From: Enterococcus raffinosus | GTDB lineage: Bacteria; Bacillota; Bacilli; Lactobacillales; Enterococcaceae | Direction of reading: 5' to 3' | Length of the DNA stretch: 64,000 nt | NCBI RefSeq assembly: GCF_018917525.1 | Contig: NZ_JAHLOS010000007.1 | Span: 62,001-126,000 of the forward strand | Part shown: positions 7,505-17,106 of the stretch, one piece after another | Position numbering within the stretch: the stretch's first letter is position 1 | Layout: each line of letters starts with the position of its first letter | The notes under the pieces: generated by a model | What the model saw: the letters and a program-made list of their open reading frames with translations, nothing else | What the model was told of the DNA's origin: nothing | Database searches by the model: none | Program-made: the position numbers and the translations under genes

Positions 7505-9169
7505 TTAAGCGTTCTTTTTGTTCTTATTCATTGTTAAAATCACAGCTAAGCCGATCAGAACGATCCCTACTACCACTAACAACATCGTTCCGATGCCACC
7601 AGTGTTTGGCAGCGTGAAACCTTTTTTATTGATGACCGTTTCAGATAAAACATAATTTGTTAAACCAGATTTAAACGTCACTTGAACTGGTGAACCTAGC
7701 AAATTATATTCTTTTGGCGCTTTGGTTTCGACAACCCAGTAACTATTCCAATTAGTATCAGTTCCCGAAACAGTATGAGTTTGCAATCCTTCAAAAGAAG
7801 TTGCGTAGAAAGTTGTGCCTTGTAGACCTAGGTTACCTGCAACAGTTTCATAGGGACGAACGACCCATGGGAGGGCAGCAGCATATCCTGTATCATCTTT
7901 ATCAAGAATATCAACGATATATGTGTTTGTTGAATCAAGCTTAACCTTCAAGAAATCTCCATTATTTGCATTGGTATCGTCAGACGCTAACTGGAACTCC
8001 GCACCTTTTAAATCAGTTGAGCCATCAGAATCTTTCTTGTCGATCACGATTTCTCCGGTATCAACTTCAGATGGCGGTGTAGGAACTTTTTCAGTTCCTG
8101 TAGTAGAATCATTTTCAAATTCGATGTTCGCTTCATTTTCGATGATATTTTCTAAATCAGAAGCGATGTTCCCATTTACTGTTGTCTTAAACGAAACAGC
8201 TATTTTTACAATATTTGTATCTGCTGCTAACTTAGCGATTCCAGCAGGAGTTAGAGAAATAACGATCTTTTCTTTGGTCCCAGGACTAGCAGCTGTTTGA
8301 CTTACAGTATAATCGACCGTTTTATCTAAAGTAACTAATGAAGTATCACTAGCATCAAGACCCTTTACGACCGCACTTGCATTAATATCACCAGAATCAA
8401 ATACATAGTTCAAACGTTTGTCTAATTCATCGGTAATATCAAATTTAGAATAAGTACCGATATCCGTTGGTACATTGGCAGTAATTGTCCACTCAACTTC
8501 ATCTCCGACATTAACGGAGGGCTTGTCCGGTTTCTTTTCTGGATTCAGTCCTTGGTTTTTCGGATAGACATGGACGTCATCATTCCAGCCGTCACCTGCA
8601 GTATTTGTCATTGGAACAGCTACGATAAATGGTTTTGAAGCTGAAGTGATTACTTTATCCTTATTTCCATTTCCTTGGACTTCGTATCCTGTAGAAGCTG
8701 TCAAGTTTTCTTCTACATAGTAGTAGCCAGCATCAAGACCAGAAAACTTCAATTCGCCACTAGCGTTAGTTTTACCATCAGCATAAGTTCCATCAGCTAC
8801 TTGCTTTACTAATTTGTATTTGTATTCTGTACCACCTTTTTTTACAGTTAATTCGGTACCGCTTCTTGAATATGTCCAACCGTCTTTATCTGATAGCGGT
8901 GTTTCTGGTGTTGAAGAATCATTAGGTGTCATTGAATATACATCAAATTGAATCCCTTTAACTGGAGGATTACTTGGTGGCGTGGTTAACTCAGTACCAT
9001 CGCCCTCAGCTTTCACATCATCAGCTGTTTCTGCCCAATACTTATGAATCGTTAGATCCCCTTCAGTTGGTCGGATAGCTTCATCTGCTGCATATCCAGC
9101 CATCGCTCCACCTAATGTAGTTGATAAAATGAATAGTACAGCGATTAGTTTACTTAATTTTTTTCCCAT
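7505..9169 (-). CDS. Major pilin (backbone subunit), LPNTG-anchored
   Basis: A 554-aa pilin. Signal peptide residues 1-27; pilin motif VYPKNQ with the candidate linking Lys at 204; E-box YWVVETKAPKEY near residue 485; C-terminal sorting signal LPNTGG, hydrophobic span and KNKKNA tail. Between these are CnaB/SpaA-type beta domains that normally carry internal isopeptide bonds. The start ATG overlaps the end of the adhesin gene by 16 bp and has GGGGAAAG upstream, so the two are co-translated. The neighbouring class C sortase is expected to polymerise it. Confidence 0.9.
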   Translation of the reverse strand: MGKKLSKLIAVLFILSTTLGGAMAGYAADEAIRPTEGDLTIHKYWAETADDVKAEGDGTELTTPPSNPPVKGIQFDVYSMTPNDSSTPETPLSDKDGWTYSRSGTELTVKKGGTEYKYKLVKQVADGTYADGKTNASGELKFSGLDAGYYYVEENLTASTGYEVQGNGNKDKVITSASKPFIVAVPMTNTAGDGWNDDVHVYPKNQGLNPEKKPDKPSVNVGDEVEWTITANVPTDIGTYSKFDITDELDKRLNYVFDSGDINASAVVKGLDASDTSLVTLDKTVDYTVSQTAASPGTKEKIVISLTPAGIAKLAADTNIVKIAVSFKTTVNGNIASDLENIIENEANIEFENDSTTGTEKVPTPPSEVDTGEIVIDKKDSDGSTDLKGAEFQLASDDTNANNGDFLKVKLDSTNTYIVDILDKDDTGYAAALPWVVRPYETVAGNLGLQGTTFYATSFEGLQTHTVSGTDTNWNSYWVVETKAPKEYNLLGSPVQVTFKSGLTNYVLSETVINKKGFTLPNTGGIGTMLLVVVGIVLIGLAVILTMNKNKKNA

Positions 9170-12100
9170 CTTCTTTCCCCTTTTTCATTCGTTGTTTTAT
9201 TTTTTTGATTTTGCAAAATGATGATCGCCGAACCCAGTAATACAATGCCTAGTACGACTAAGATCATCCGCATATATCCGCCAGCTCTAGGCAAGCTATT
9301 CTTCAAATAGTTCGGCAAGTAATACTTGCCACTATCTACTCGAAATGCTGGTGGCAGCGGATCACCTCTTCCACGAATCGTTTCAATCTCACCATAAAAA
9401 TCTATGGTCACGATCCAATGTCCCAAAGGTAGTTGATAGCCCGAGATTGTTTTAGTTTCCATCAGCAGATAATCTCCGCGGGATAGATTGTCAAATGTGA
9501 CCTTCCCCTTATCTGAAGCATTTGTACTGCTGATTTTTTCGATTGGATTCGCCATATCCCATTTAGTATCTGAGGCCGTTGGATCTTCACTACCAGTGGT
9601 TCCTTGCTCGCCTTCTTTTGTCTTATAAAGAGAGAAATGAACGCCGCCAAGCGGATTTTGTTTCTCGTCTTCCTTGGTAAAGCTGATCGGTTTCGCTTTG
9701 TTCGTCAGATAGAGTTCTGTTTTGTTAGCGCTGATTTTGTGACCCGGATCATCGCCATCAATAACAGACCCTCCTTGAATAATCTTATATTTCACATCAA
9801 AGATTTCGAATTGTTGAGTGGTCGTATTCCAGGCCGTCTTAATAAGCCAATACCCCTCTGCTTTTTGATAGCCGCTGTAGGTACTTGTTTCACGAACAAC
9901 ATACCAGTCATAATTCTTATCATCAGCACCGTTTAAACCCGTCTGTCCGATCGTCGCGAAGTAGCCTTGATTATCCGTAGCGGCATCCGAGTTTATTTTC
10001 GTCCATTGTCCCCATGAGTATGGATAATTCTCATAGAAATAACCGCCAGCATTCCAGCGATAAATTTCAAATTGTACCTTTTGTTTGTCCGACGATGGCA
10101 TCGGTTCATCCTGTTCATTGACTTTGAATAAAGAAATATCCGGCTTGCGATTCTTGAGGATATATCGATTACCATTTGTCTCACTAGGTTTCTCGAAGTC
10201 TGGCTTGTCTACCTCTGTTCCGTGTGCCCAAGAAGGCGTTGAGAAAATGAGGTTCGTACTCATTTGAACACACCAATATACTTCACGATAGGTCGTAAGA
10301 TTTGTGGGAGGTTCATTATTTGGTAAAACATACTCTGGATACGTCCCAACCTCTACGATTGCATAGTACTTGGTTAAATCGTCAATTTTAGGAACCCGAA
10401 CTCTTCCTAGTGCATCAGTAGTTAAGGGTTCCTTATTCACTTTAGTCCAAACCTCAGGCTTCGCTTTTGGGCCATTCCCAATATTGTAGGGATTACTTTC
10501 ACTCCATTTTCCATCCCACTCATAAATATCAAACGCAACCTTCAGCTCCCGCCCTTTTTCGTCGTACAGCTGATGGCCGTTCGAATCAACAGATGGCATC
10601 ATCTCACCATTCATTCCCTGTTTATAGAAGGTGAATGGTACTTCTGCCGCAATCGTATAATACAATTGCAATTTCAACTCGCCATCTTCGGTTATCGTGC
10701 CTGTTATCTTTCCGTAATCAATCGACAAATCTTCATCATATTCATAGGACTTCAGTAAATCCATCAAGGGTTCGCCGACGACTTCTTGTCCGAGATAGCC
10801 CGATTTCTCCTCTGTCTGTCTCAGCTCAAAATTTTCTTTTGCCGTATTTCCTTCACTTTTCTGAACGTAATGCTCTACAGTATATTTCACTTGGGGAAGT
10901 TTTTTATTCCATACCGTGACTGTTGGTCCTCTTGACGTTGTTGAAGGGATATCAAAGGCATCTGATACTACTGCGTTTGCTGTTTCACTCCAGTTTGGCG
11001 ATTCTTTTTCATCATAGCCAGCTGCTGACTTCGTCTCAACAAATCTGTAAGTACCATTTGCTAATCCTAATTCTCCAAAATCTACTTTTACCAAGCCATT
11101 GACCGTTTTCTCAACGGTAGCGCCATTTTCTACTTCGTAATACTTGATTCCATCTGTTATGAAGAGCAATAGATCATCATTTTTCTTAACATCTTTCCAA
11201 TTGCTACCGTCTTTTACTTGGAGCTTAAACTCAGCACCATTGATTGGAACATATTGATCATTTTCATCTCGCTCAACATCAAACTTTTGCAGCAGTGCTT
11301 GATTGGCATTCAAGGTAATACTCCCATAAGGATTTTTTAATTCTGCTGTAGCCCCATCTCTTTTTGGCATCGCTTCAGGTTGATTGCGATTCAAAGTCAA
11401 AGCACTATGAGTATAGATCGCTGATTCATTCCGTACAGATCCGGATGGGGTGCTTGGAGGGTAACGAACCGTCAAAGAAATGTTGTATGCAGCACTTTTA
11501 CCGCCAATAACATTGGAATCCCCAAAAGTAATTGAATAATAATTTTCCAATAGTTCGCGATCTTCTTCAGCGTAATAACCGCGTTTGATGGAATAATCAG
11601 CCGCTTTTGCTGCAAACTGAGTGATTTGAACAGATTGTCCAGATTTAGGATTTGTGATTACCCGGCCTGTATAGGAGTCATTGGTAAGATCGCTTAGTCT
11701 TGCTTGCTCATTTCCGACCTTTTTCATCGAGCCATAATGCATCATCACAGTCGATACACCTGACGCTTCTTTATACACCCCATATTGGTAGGGTAACGAT
11801 TGAATCCGAGCTTTGAACTGTGCTTTCGTCTCACTAGCTCCCTGTGCCAAAAGAGTAAAGCCAGTGCCCTGCTTTGGCTGCTGTGTCTCGCTATTATCGG
11901 AGCTTCCTCGATACGTTGGACCACTGCCGTAATCCGCAAGCACAAACGATTGAAAAGCGGCTGTCGAAGATGGATACACCCCTTCTTGCTTCGCATAGTT
12001 TTCCTGCGTCAGCCCAATCGGGATCGGAATATAAGCTGCAATTGTCAGCGTCGTCATTTCCGCTCCTGCTGGAAGTTCATCCTCAACATAGCCGCCTAAT

Positions 12101-13182
12101 TCACCACCGCCTTCTTTTCCTGCTGGTGCAAAAATATCTGTATAGTTCGTGCCCCATGGATGCCAGACATCCCTTCCTGGTTTGTCCGTGTAGAAACCTT
12201 GATACTTATTTCCTACCCCGCCGTTCACGTTATAATCTACTTCATCTCCGCCCAGCTCCACATTAGCGGCTCCATTAAACTGAATGCCCCACTTTAAAGA
12301 ATTATTCGAACCAGCAGAACCATATTTATAGGAAAAGCCATTCGTAGCATTCAGCGCGATTTGATTGAAGGTTATACTTTTTGAAAGCCCGGCACCAGTT
12401 GTATCCCGGCCAAAGGTGACATTTTGAACGCTTTCTTTTGTTACATAATTCATAAATCCAGTAAAATTTAATTCTGAGGTAAGCGTATTGATATGAAGTT
12501 GATCTACATCCTCCAAGAACTCAACACGAATTACCTGTGTTTTCCCATTGACTGAATTTTCAACTCGATACCTATAAACAGCGTTGACGCCATCGCTCGT
12601 CATCATCGTTTGCCATTCCCCCGGAACCGCATACCAATGTCCTGTATCCCGGTTTTCATTTTGTGGAATCTCCAAAATGAAGTGATCGCCCGGTAAAATA
12701 TTTCTGCCTAACTTCTCTGGTGATATCATCCAATTGAAATAGAAATTGTACGCTTGATTTGAAACAGCATTGCTTTTCGGTTCGACAGTTAGTGATTCCT
12801 TTACACCACCTTTTTCACGATACAGCTCCCAATCAGTGACAATAACCGAATCAAGAATATCTTGAGCTACAGCCCTAGTTTCATGAGTAATTTGATCGTT
12901 CTGTTTGTCATTCACAGGCTGTTTCTTGCTTGTCTCGCTTGTACTAGAATCTAAAACAACAGAGTCCTCAGAACTTTCAGTATTGACTGAATTCATACTC
13001 AGATCAGACTCAAGAATGGACAAACTATCACTGCTGTTCAGCGTTTCACTTTCAGGTTGATAAGAAGGGTTCTTCTCATTTGTTTGGCCAGATGAGAGAA
13101 TCGGAGATACTGAGGAGAATAGACAAAAGAAGATTGCTACTAGAACCATGATTTTCCCTGTATTCCATTTTTTCCTGATCAT
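9154..13182 (-). CDS. Large pilus adhesin with Cna-type domains, LPRAG signal
   Basis: A 1342-aa protein if started at ATG 13182, which has AAGGAGG eleven bases upstream; an upstream in-frame TTG at 13203 precedes that site and is rejected. It has a signal peptide, an acidic Ser-rich linker, an N-terminal half that looks like Cna/SdrG-style adhesin folds, then about four CnaB/SpaA-like domains with E-box motifs (FVETKSAAGY, VVRETSTYSGY, LMETKTISGY). It ends with a noncanonical sorting signal SLPRAGG, hydrophobic span and basic tail. No von Willebrand A (MIDAS) motif was seen, unlike EbpA. Likely the tip or minor subunit of pilus 1. Confidence 0.85.
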   Translation of the reverse strand: MIRKKWNTGKIMVLVAIFFCLFSSVSPILSSGQTNEKNPSYQPESETLNSSDSLSILESDLSMNSVNTESSEDSVVLDSSTSETSKKQPVNDKQNDQITHETRAVAQDILDSVIVTDWELYREKGGVKESLTVEPKSNAVSNQAYNFYFNWMISPEKLGRNILPGDHFILEIPQNENRDTGHWYAVPGEWQTMMTSDGVNAVYRYRVENSVNGKTQVIRVEFLEDVDQLHINTLTSELNFTGFMNYVTKESVQNVTFGRDTTGAGLSKSITFNQIALNATNGFSYKYGSAGSNNSLKWGIQFNGAANVELGGDEVDYNVNGGVGNKYQGFYTDKPGRDVWHPWGTNYTDIFAPAGKEGGGELGGYVEDELPAGAEMTTLTIAAYIPIPIGLTQENYAKQEGVYPSSTAAFQSFVLADYGSGPTYRGSSDNSETQQPKQGTGFTLLAQGASETKAQFKARIQSLPYQYGVYKEASGVSTVMMHYGSMKKVGNEQARLSDLTNDSYTGRVITNPKSGQSVQITQFAAKAADYSIKRGYYAEEDRELLENYYSITFGDSNVIGGKSAAYNISLTVRYPPSTPSGSVRNESAIYTHSALTLNRNQPEAMPKRDGATAELKNPYGSITLNANQALLQKFDVERDENDQYVPINGAEFKLQVKDGSNWKDVKKNDDLLLFITDGIKYYEVENGATVEKTVNGLVKVDFGELGLANGTYRFVETKSAAGYDEKESPNWSETANAVVSDAFDIPSTTSRGPTVTVWNKKLPQVKYTVEHYVQKSEGNTAKENFELRQTEEKSGYLGQEVVGEPLMDLLKSYEYDEDLSIDYGKITGTITEDGELKLQLYYTIAAEVPFTFYKQGMNGEMMPSVDSNGHQLYDEKGRELKVAFDIYEWDGKWSESNPYNIGNGPKAKPEVWTKVNKEPLTTDALGRVRVPKIDDLTKYYAIVEVGTYPEYVLPNNEPPTNLTTYREVYWCVQMSTNLIFSTPSWAHGTEVDKPDFEKPSETNGNRYILKNRKPDISLFKVNEQDEPMPSSDKQKVQFEIYRWNAGGYFYENYPYSWGQWTKINSDAATDNQGYFATIGQTGLNGADDKNYDWYVVRETSTYSGYQKAEGYWLIKTAWNTTTQQFEIFDVKYKIIQGGSVIDGDDPGHKISANKTELYLTNKAKPISFTKEDEKQNPLGGVHFSLYKTKEGEQGTTGSEDPTASDTKWDMANPIEKISSTNASDKGKVTFDNLSRGDYLLMETKTISGYQLPLGHWIVTIDFYGEIETIRGRGDPLPPAFRVDSGKYYLPNYLKNSLPRAGGYMRMILVVLGIVLLGSAIIILQNQKNKTTNEKGERRWEKN

Positions 13183-13290
13183 CGTTTGGCAGCCCTCCTT
13201 CAATTCATTTTATTATTCTTTTCTTAGATAATTAAAGTCATGTTATAAAAAAAAGAATTTCATTAACGGAAATATGACTTTTATAATTTA

Positions 13291-13319
13291 ATTTTACTAT
13301 TATCTTACTAAATATTCAA
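13291..13319 (-). promoter_or_regulatory. Candidate promoter of pilus locus 1
   Basis: On the minus strand TTGAAT and TAAAAT are separated by exactly 17 bases, about 105 bases upstream of the adhesin start codon. The -10 matches 5 of 6 and the -35 matches 4 of 6 consensus positions. Confidence 0.5.
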
Positions 13320-13415
13320 ATGCTTTTACATAGTAATATAGATTGAGAACTACAATGGAATTATTTATTACAAATAAATGTTTGAATTTTCAGAAAATAA
13401 ATAATGCCATTAAAA

Positions 13416-13443
13416 AATGGCTGGGGAAAAATACCCAGCCATT
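13416..13443 (-). terminator. Rho-independent terminator of the VanZ-like gene
   Basis: AATGGCTGGG pairs with CCCAGCCATT and is followed on the minus strand by six T. The stem overlaps the stop codon of the gene ending at 13442. Confidence 0.85.
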
Positions 13444-14017
13444 AGTATCTCGTTTGTACTATTCTCTTTTTAATTTGTAAAGAAAATAAATAGCCAATGA
13501 TGCAACCAGTGAAGTTGGTGATGATATCCCAAATATCAAAGGTACCGATGTAAAAGACATATTGGATCGTCTCGATCCCGATGATCGTGATCAGTGCTAT
13601 GATTGCCGCTTCCAGCGGCTTCGCCCGCAGACCATATAGACAACCTAATGGAATAAAATAGCCAATATTCAATAACAATTCAACAACCTGTTGCTCATTA
13701 TTCAAAAACAATTCAAAGGGATTCATGTTAAACGAATGATAAGCCCGTGCCTTCGTGAAAAGCATGATGAACAATAATAAAAAGTAGCAGCTGTAAAACA
13801 GATACAGATAGATATTCCACAAACGTCGCTGCTCCCACTGCCAATAAAACAGCCATAAACTCAAAAAGATGAAGACCCACAACGCCTCATCCGTATGCTC
13901 AAACCGCTGTGCCATCGAATCCAAGCGGGGATAATTCTGGAGCGTTGGCATGACCAAATAGTATACCATCCCATAACTCAGTATAAAAGACACGATCCCT
14001 GCAATGATTTTCTTCAT
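13442..14017 (-). CDS. VanZ-like family membrane protein
   Basis: A 191-aa polytopic protein with about five TM helices. The block FLNNEQQVVELLLNIGYFIPLGCLYGLRAKP followed by ETIQYVFYIGTFDIWDIITNFTGCIIGYL is the VanZ-like signature, with conserved N, P, E and D residues in the membrane. VanZ-like proteins are linked to low-level lipoglycopeptide tolerance, but most chromosomal members have no assigned role. It is monocistronic: it has GAGGGG upstream of its ATG and a strong terminator after it. Its place between two pilus-related units may be incidental. Confidence 0.8.
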   Translation of the reverse strand: MKKIIAGIVSFILSYGMVYYLVMPTLQNYPRLDSMAQRFEHTDEALWVFIFLSLWLFYWQWEQRRLWNIYLYLFYSCYFLLLFIMLFTKARAYHSFNMNPFELFLNNEQQVVELLLNIGYFIPLGCLYGLRAKPLEAAIIALITIIGIETIQYVFYIGTFDIWDIITNFTGCIIGYLFSLQIKKRIVQTRY

Positions 14018-14253
14018 TTGATCCCCTCCTCGACAGTCTTATAGCAAACTATTATATCGAAACATTTCAAAGGGAACATTAAAAAGAACACTTCGCAAGA
14101 AAAGTTTAATGAAAGGCACTGTCACTATAGACTTCATTCACTGCAGCACCACTACAAAAGATTATTTATAAAACTAATAGTAGACTAGTGCTGTTTTGAA
14201 AAGTCTTTTGTAATAATTATTCTATAAGTAATCTATTAATTATCCATATTGTT

Positions 14254-15048
14254 TTATTCATTCGAAACAAGTGTCTGAAGAGCATCATTCTTTTGAATAC
14301 GGTCTAACAGTTCTGGATTAATTCGGTATCCTTTTCCCCATAAGGTTTGGATCGCTTTATGGGTTAAGTTCGTCTGTTCAAACTTATTCTTGATTCTAGT
14401 GATTGTACTGGACAATGAAGCCAAATGTGACTTATTAACTTCTTCATTCCAAATTTTATGACAGATTATTTCTCGAGTAACTACCTTATTTCCTGCTTGA
14501 AAAAGGATATATAGAATCCTCATTTCGGTCTGAGACAAATGATGCATCACCTCTAAAAATTGATAATTTTCTTCCGGGGAGGAAATATTTTTCTGCAATG
14601 CGTTGGGGCGGATCATAGAAACTTTATCTGACAACTGTACATATTTCTTAGCTTCATAAGAGAGCCTTCCCGAATCCTTTTGAGGTTTCAATGCAAATAA
14701 GCACTCCCGTAGCTCATCCACTGAATCTTCGTTCGAGATGATCGCATGAAGAAGTTCTTCTTCCAAGTACTGATGATCCATTTCAGTGACTTTGGTTTCT
14801 ACTTTTCGAATGATACGAATAGAATGATCCTTTATTAGCTGAATAATTTCTATTACTTCTGACTCACAAATTGATTCGCTTAAAATGATATATTGGAAAT
14901 ACTTAAAAAAATCCGCTAGTTCTACTCGTTGACTAAAATTTTCAAATACTTTTGACGAACAATAAACTTCATAATTTAATGTTTGAATTTTTTGCTGAAT
15001 TTCCTGCTCAGCTAAAATATTCTTCGTTAGAATCAACACCTGATTCAT
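14254..15048 (-). CDS. Winged-helix regulator with pseudo-receiver domain
   Basis: A 264-aa protein. Residues about 165-250 form an OmpR/PhoB-type winged helix (LSQTEMRILYILFQAGNKVVTREIICHKIW ... LSSTITRIKNKF ... IQTLWGKGYRIN). Residues 1-120 resemble a response-regulator receiver (VLILTKNILAEQEI ... FQYIILSESICESE), but the position of the phosphoacceptor Asp after strand 3 is Ser57, so it is probably not phosphorylated in the usual way. No kinase gene is adjacent. It lies directly downstream of the pilus-2 gene set, transcribed the same way, and could regulate either pilus locus; that is inference. Confidence 0.75.
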   Translation of the reverse strand: MNQVLILTKNILAEQEIQQKIQTLNYEVYCSSKVFENFSQRVELADFFKYFQYIILSESICESEVIEIIQLIKDHSIRIIRKVETKVTEMDHQYLEEELLHAIISNEDSVDELRECLFALKPQKDSGRLSYEAKKYVQLSDKVSMIRPNALQKNISSPEENYQFLEVMHHLSQTEMRILYILFQAGNKVVTREIICHKIWNEEVNKSHLASLSSTITRIKNKFEQTNLTHKAIQTLWGKGYRINPELLDRIQKNDALQTLVSNE

Positions 15049-15123
15049 TCAAATCTCCCCTTTTTTAAAAAAGCTTGATACTTATATAATGATTCATATA
15101 ATTCGTTGAAACACTATGTACAA

Positions 15124-15162
15124 GGAAACAATGAAGCTATAGTTCCCATCTACATTGTTTCC
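15124..15162. other. Long inverted repeat between coiled-coil and regulator genes
   Basis: GGAAACAATG and CATTGTTTCC form a perfect 10-bp stem with a 19-base loop. There is no T-run on either side, so it is either a processed 3' end of the pilus-2 transcript or an operator in front of the regulator gene. Confidence 0.5.
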
Positions 15163-15203
15163 TCCATTTAAACACTGATAACTAACAATTGTTTTTATCG
15201 CTA

Positions 15204-16307
15204 TTATTGATATTCTTTACGATTTATCACAGAGACTTTTGGATACTCATAACGTCCTTTGACTTCCTCTAAGTCTGGAACATCACTTTGGGCCAATTGA
15301 TCGACTCTGCTTTTCAGTTCTTCGTAAATACTTAGAATTGTTTGGCGCGATTCGTCCACCTCGCAAGAAATTTCCCTTGCCCGATCATGGATCGTTTGTA
15401 ATTCTGCTTCTGAATCCTTGACGATGCGCTGCGCATCCATTTTTGCTTTTTCCACCATTCGATTCGCTTGACGTCGTGCGGATATTAGAACTTCACCAAT
15501 TTCATGTTGCGAATGGACTGCTTCTTCTTTTAATTGCTCATTTTCTTTTTTCAGATTGCTAAGCTGTTGTTGTAGATCTGAAATAACCTCACTTTCAACA
15601 ATGGAATCTTCATGCCTCTGATCCTCGATTAATTGTTGAACTAGTTCTTCTTTTTCTAGTATCGTTTGGTCTTTATCAGCTATTAACTGATCTAGTTGTG
15701 CAACCAATTCTTCTTTTTCATGCAGATCATTGACTAAACCGTCCATTTGTCGCTCATATTGTTGAAGTGATTCCTGATGTTGCAGTTCGTCATCTTTTTG
15801 ACCCATGACAAATTCGTGAATTTGTTGTTTCGCTTCTTTCAGTTCATCTTCCATTGTCTGATAGTTCTTCAATGAGTCTTTTAAAGAGGTAACTTCCTCT
15901 TCCGCTTGTTCCAGTTGTTCCTTCAAATAGCCAGTCTCTTTATTGTCCTGCAAGCGTTGAATCTCTTGCCGGTTTCGACGAACTTCCGCTTCTAAATCTT
16001 GGATTTGTCGACGATTATCCGCTTTCTCTTCACCGGTTCGTAGAAGCGCTTGTTTGTATTTTTCATTTTCTTTCGTTAATCGTTGAGCCTCTAGTGCCGT
16101 ATCTCTTTTGACCTGTTCGATTTGCTCATCTTTTTCTAAAATGGTTCGTCTTAATTCTGAGACTTCATCACTTTGTCCTCGGGGCGTTCTTTCAACTGTC
16201 GTGTTGGGGTTCTCCTCAATCATTACTTCTTCTTCTGGCACAGAATTGATTTCATCAATAATATTCTTGTTGAAAAACCAGCCATTCTTTTTTTGTTGTG
16301 CTGTCAT
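15204..16307 (-). CDS. DivIVA-like coiled-coil protein A
   Basis: A 367-aa cytosolic protein, almost all predicted coiled coil: residues about 45-270 are rich in E, Q, K, L heptads. The C-terminal part QHEIGEVLISARRQANRMVE and following alternating Ala/charged helix resembles the C-terminal half of DivIVA/GpsB-type scaffolds. No signal peptide or TM segment. The N-terminus begins with a basic-aromatic stretch (KKNGWFFNKNIIDEI) that could contact membrane or a partner. It is the paralogue of the 521-aa protein at 17107-18672, sharing the EIGEVLISA-[KR][KR]-QANR block. It follows a two-TM membrane protein gene by 21 bp. Function unknown; a scaffold is my inference. Confidence 0.7.
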   Translation of the reverse strand: MTAQQKKNGWFFNKNIIDEINSVPEEEVMIEENPNTTVERTPRGQSDEVSELRRTILEKDEQIEQVKRDTALEAQRLTKENEKYKQALLRTGEEKADNRRQIQDLEAEVRRNRQEIQRLQDNKETGYLKEQLEQAEEEVTSLKDSLKNYQTMEDELKEAKQQIHEFVMGQKDDELQHQESLQQYERQMDGLVNDLHEKEELVAQLDQLIADKDQTILEKEELVQQLIEDQRHEDSIVESEVISDLQQQLSNLKKENEQLKEEAVHSQHEIGEVLISARRQANRMVEKAKMDAQRIVKDSEAELQTIHDRAREISCEVDESRQTILSIYEELKSRVDQLAQSDVPDLEEVKGRYEYPKVSVINRKEYQ

Positions 16308-16328
16308 ATTGTTTTCTCTCCTCTTTCT

Positions 16329-17069
16329 TTACTCTTCTTCTTGGATCAATGTAAATTCTTCATCCGCACTCTCGCGAGAGAAAGTACAGCTATACGTTTT
16401 TTTCTTATTTTTGTCGTTCATCAAGTTCATTTGGAACGTGATCTGGGTTAGTTTGGATACATCCTTTGCTTCCTTCGCAAAAGCTTTGATATTGTCCTTG
16501 ATCTGTTGTCGATTTTCCTCACTACCAGAATCACCCGCTAAAGCGATATTCAAGGTCTGTGTCGGAATATCCAACACAATCAATGTTGTGGAAAGTCCAA
16601 AGTATGGACTAACCTTTGTGGAAAGGTCACTTTCTATTTCGTACTGTTTCTCTCGATTTTCTTCTGCGAATAATTCCTCCCATGGATACTCCTTCAAGCC
16701 AATCCCCTTATTCGGATAAACCTTGATGGGCAGTTTTGTTATAATTTGTTTCTGTTCCTTTTTAATCGTGTACAGCTCGTCTTTTAACTGATTGGTCCGT
16801 TCGGTTACAACGTGCAATTGATCTTCCATCTGAAATAGTCCATAAGTGGCTAAAAGTAACCCTGCCGCTAAGAGAATGGTCAGATACAATAAAGCCGAAA
16901 CATGCTTGCCCTGTTCCGCTTGTTTGACAACCTCCAATTTTCGTCGAAAGGACAGCGGTGTGTTCGGTGGTAGCTTAAGCCTCTGTAATTGAATCTTAAT
17001 AACCATTCGACGAAACCAAATAATCAGTATCAAAATGACCAGCGCAACGCTAATCCAATTTATGATCAA
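16329..17069 (-). CDS. Two-TM membrane protein A, partner of coiled-coil protein A
   Basis: A 246-aa protein with TM helices at about residues 4-22 and 62-82, a basic cytosolic loop between them, a short coiled coil (95-115) and an outside alpha/beta domain. It starts at TTG 17069 with GGGGAT upstream; no nearby ATG exists. The motif KVYPNKGIGLKEYPWEEL recurs in the paralogue at 18672-19436 as KNYPEEGIGLKEYEWDKL. I do not recognise the family. The gene order membrane protein then coiled-coil protein occurs twice, so the two products probably form a complex across the membrane. Confidence 0.68.
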   Translation of the reverse strand: MIINWISVALVILILIIWFRRMVIKIQLQRLKLPPNTPLSFRRKLEVVKQAEQGKHVSALLYLTILLAAGLLLATYGLFQMEDQLHVVTERTNQLKDELYTIKKEQKQIITKLPIKVYPNKGIGLKEYPWEELFAEENREKQYEIESDLSTKVSPYFGLSTTLIVLDIPTQTLNIALAGDSGSEENRQQIKDNIKAFAKEAKDVSKLTQITFQMNLMNDKNKKKTYSCTFSRESADEEFTLIQEEE

Positions 17070-17106
17070 AATAGCTATATCCCCTTTTTTTTATTTGATT
17101 TCGTGA

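Noticed and set aside
10270-10300. Thioester domain in the pilus-1 adhesin, suggested by YWCVQM
   Set aside because: A lone Cys in the C-terminal half without the paired Gln motif or the usual N-terminal position does not support it.
9154-13182. EbpA orthologue
   Set aside because: No von Willebrand A domain or MIDAS motif was seen, so I did not assign the symbol.
13442-14017. Glycopeptide-resistance vanZ
   Set aside because: It is only a VanZ-like family member; no other van genes are present.
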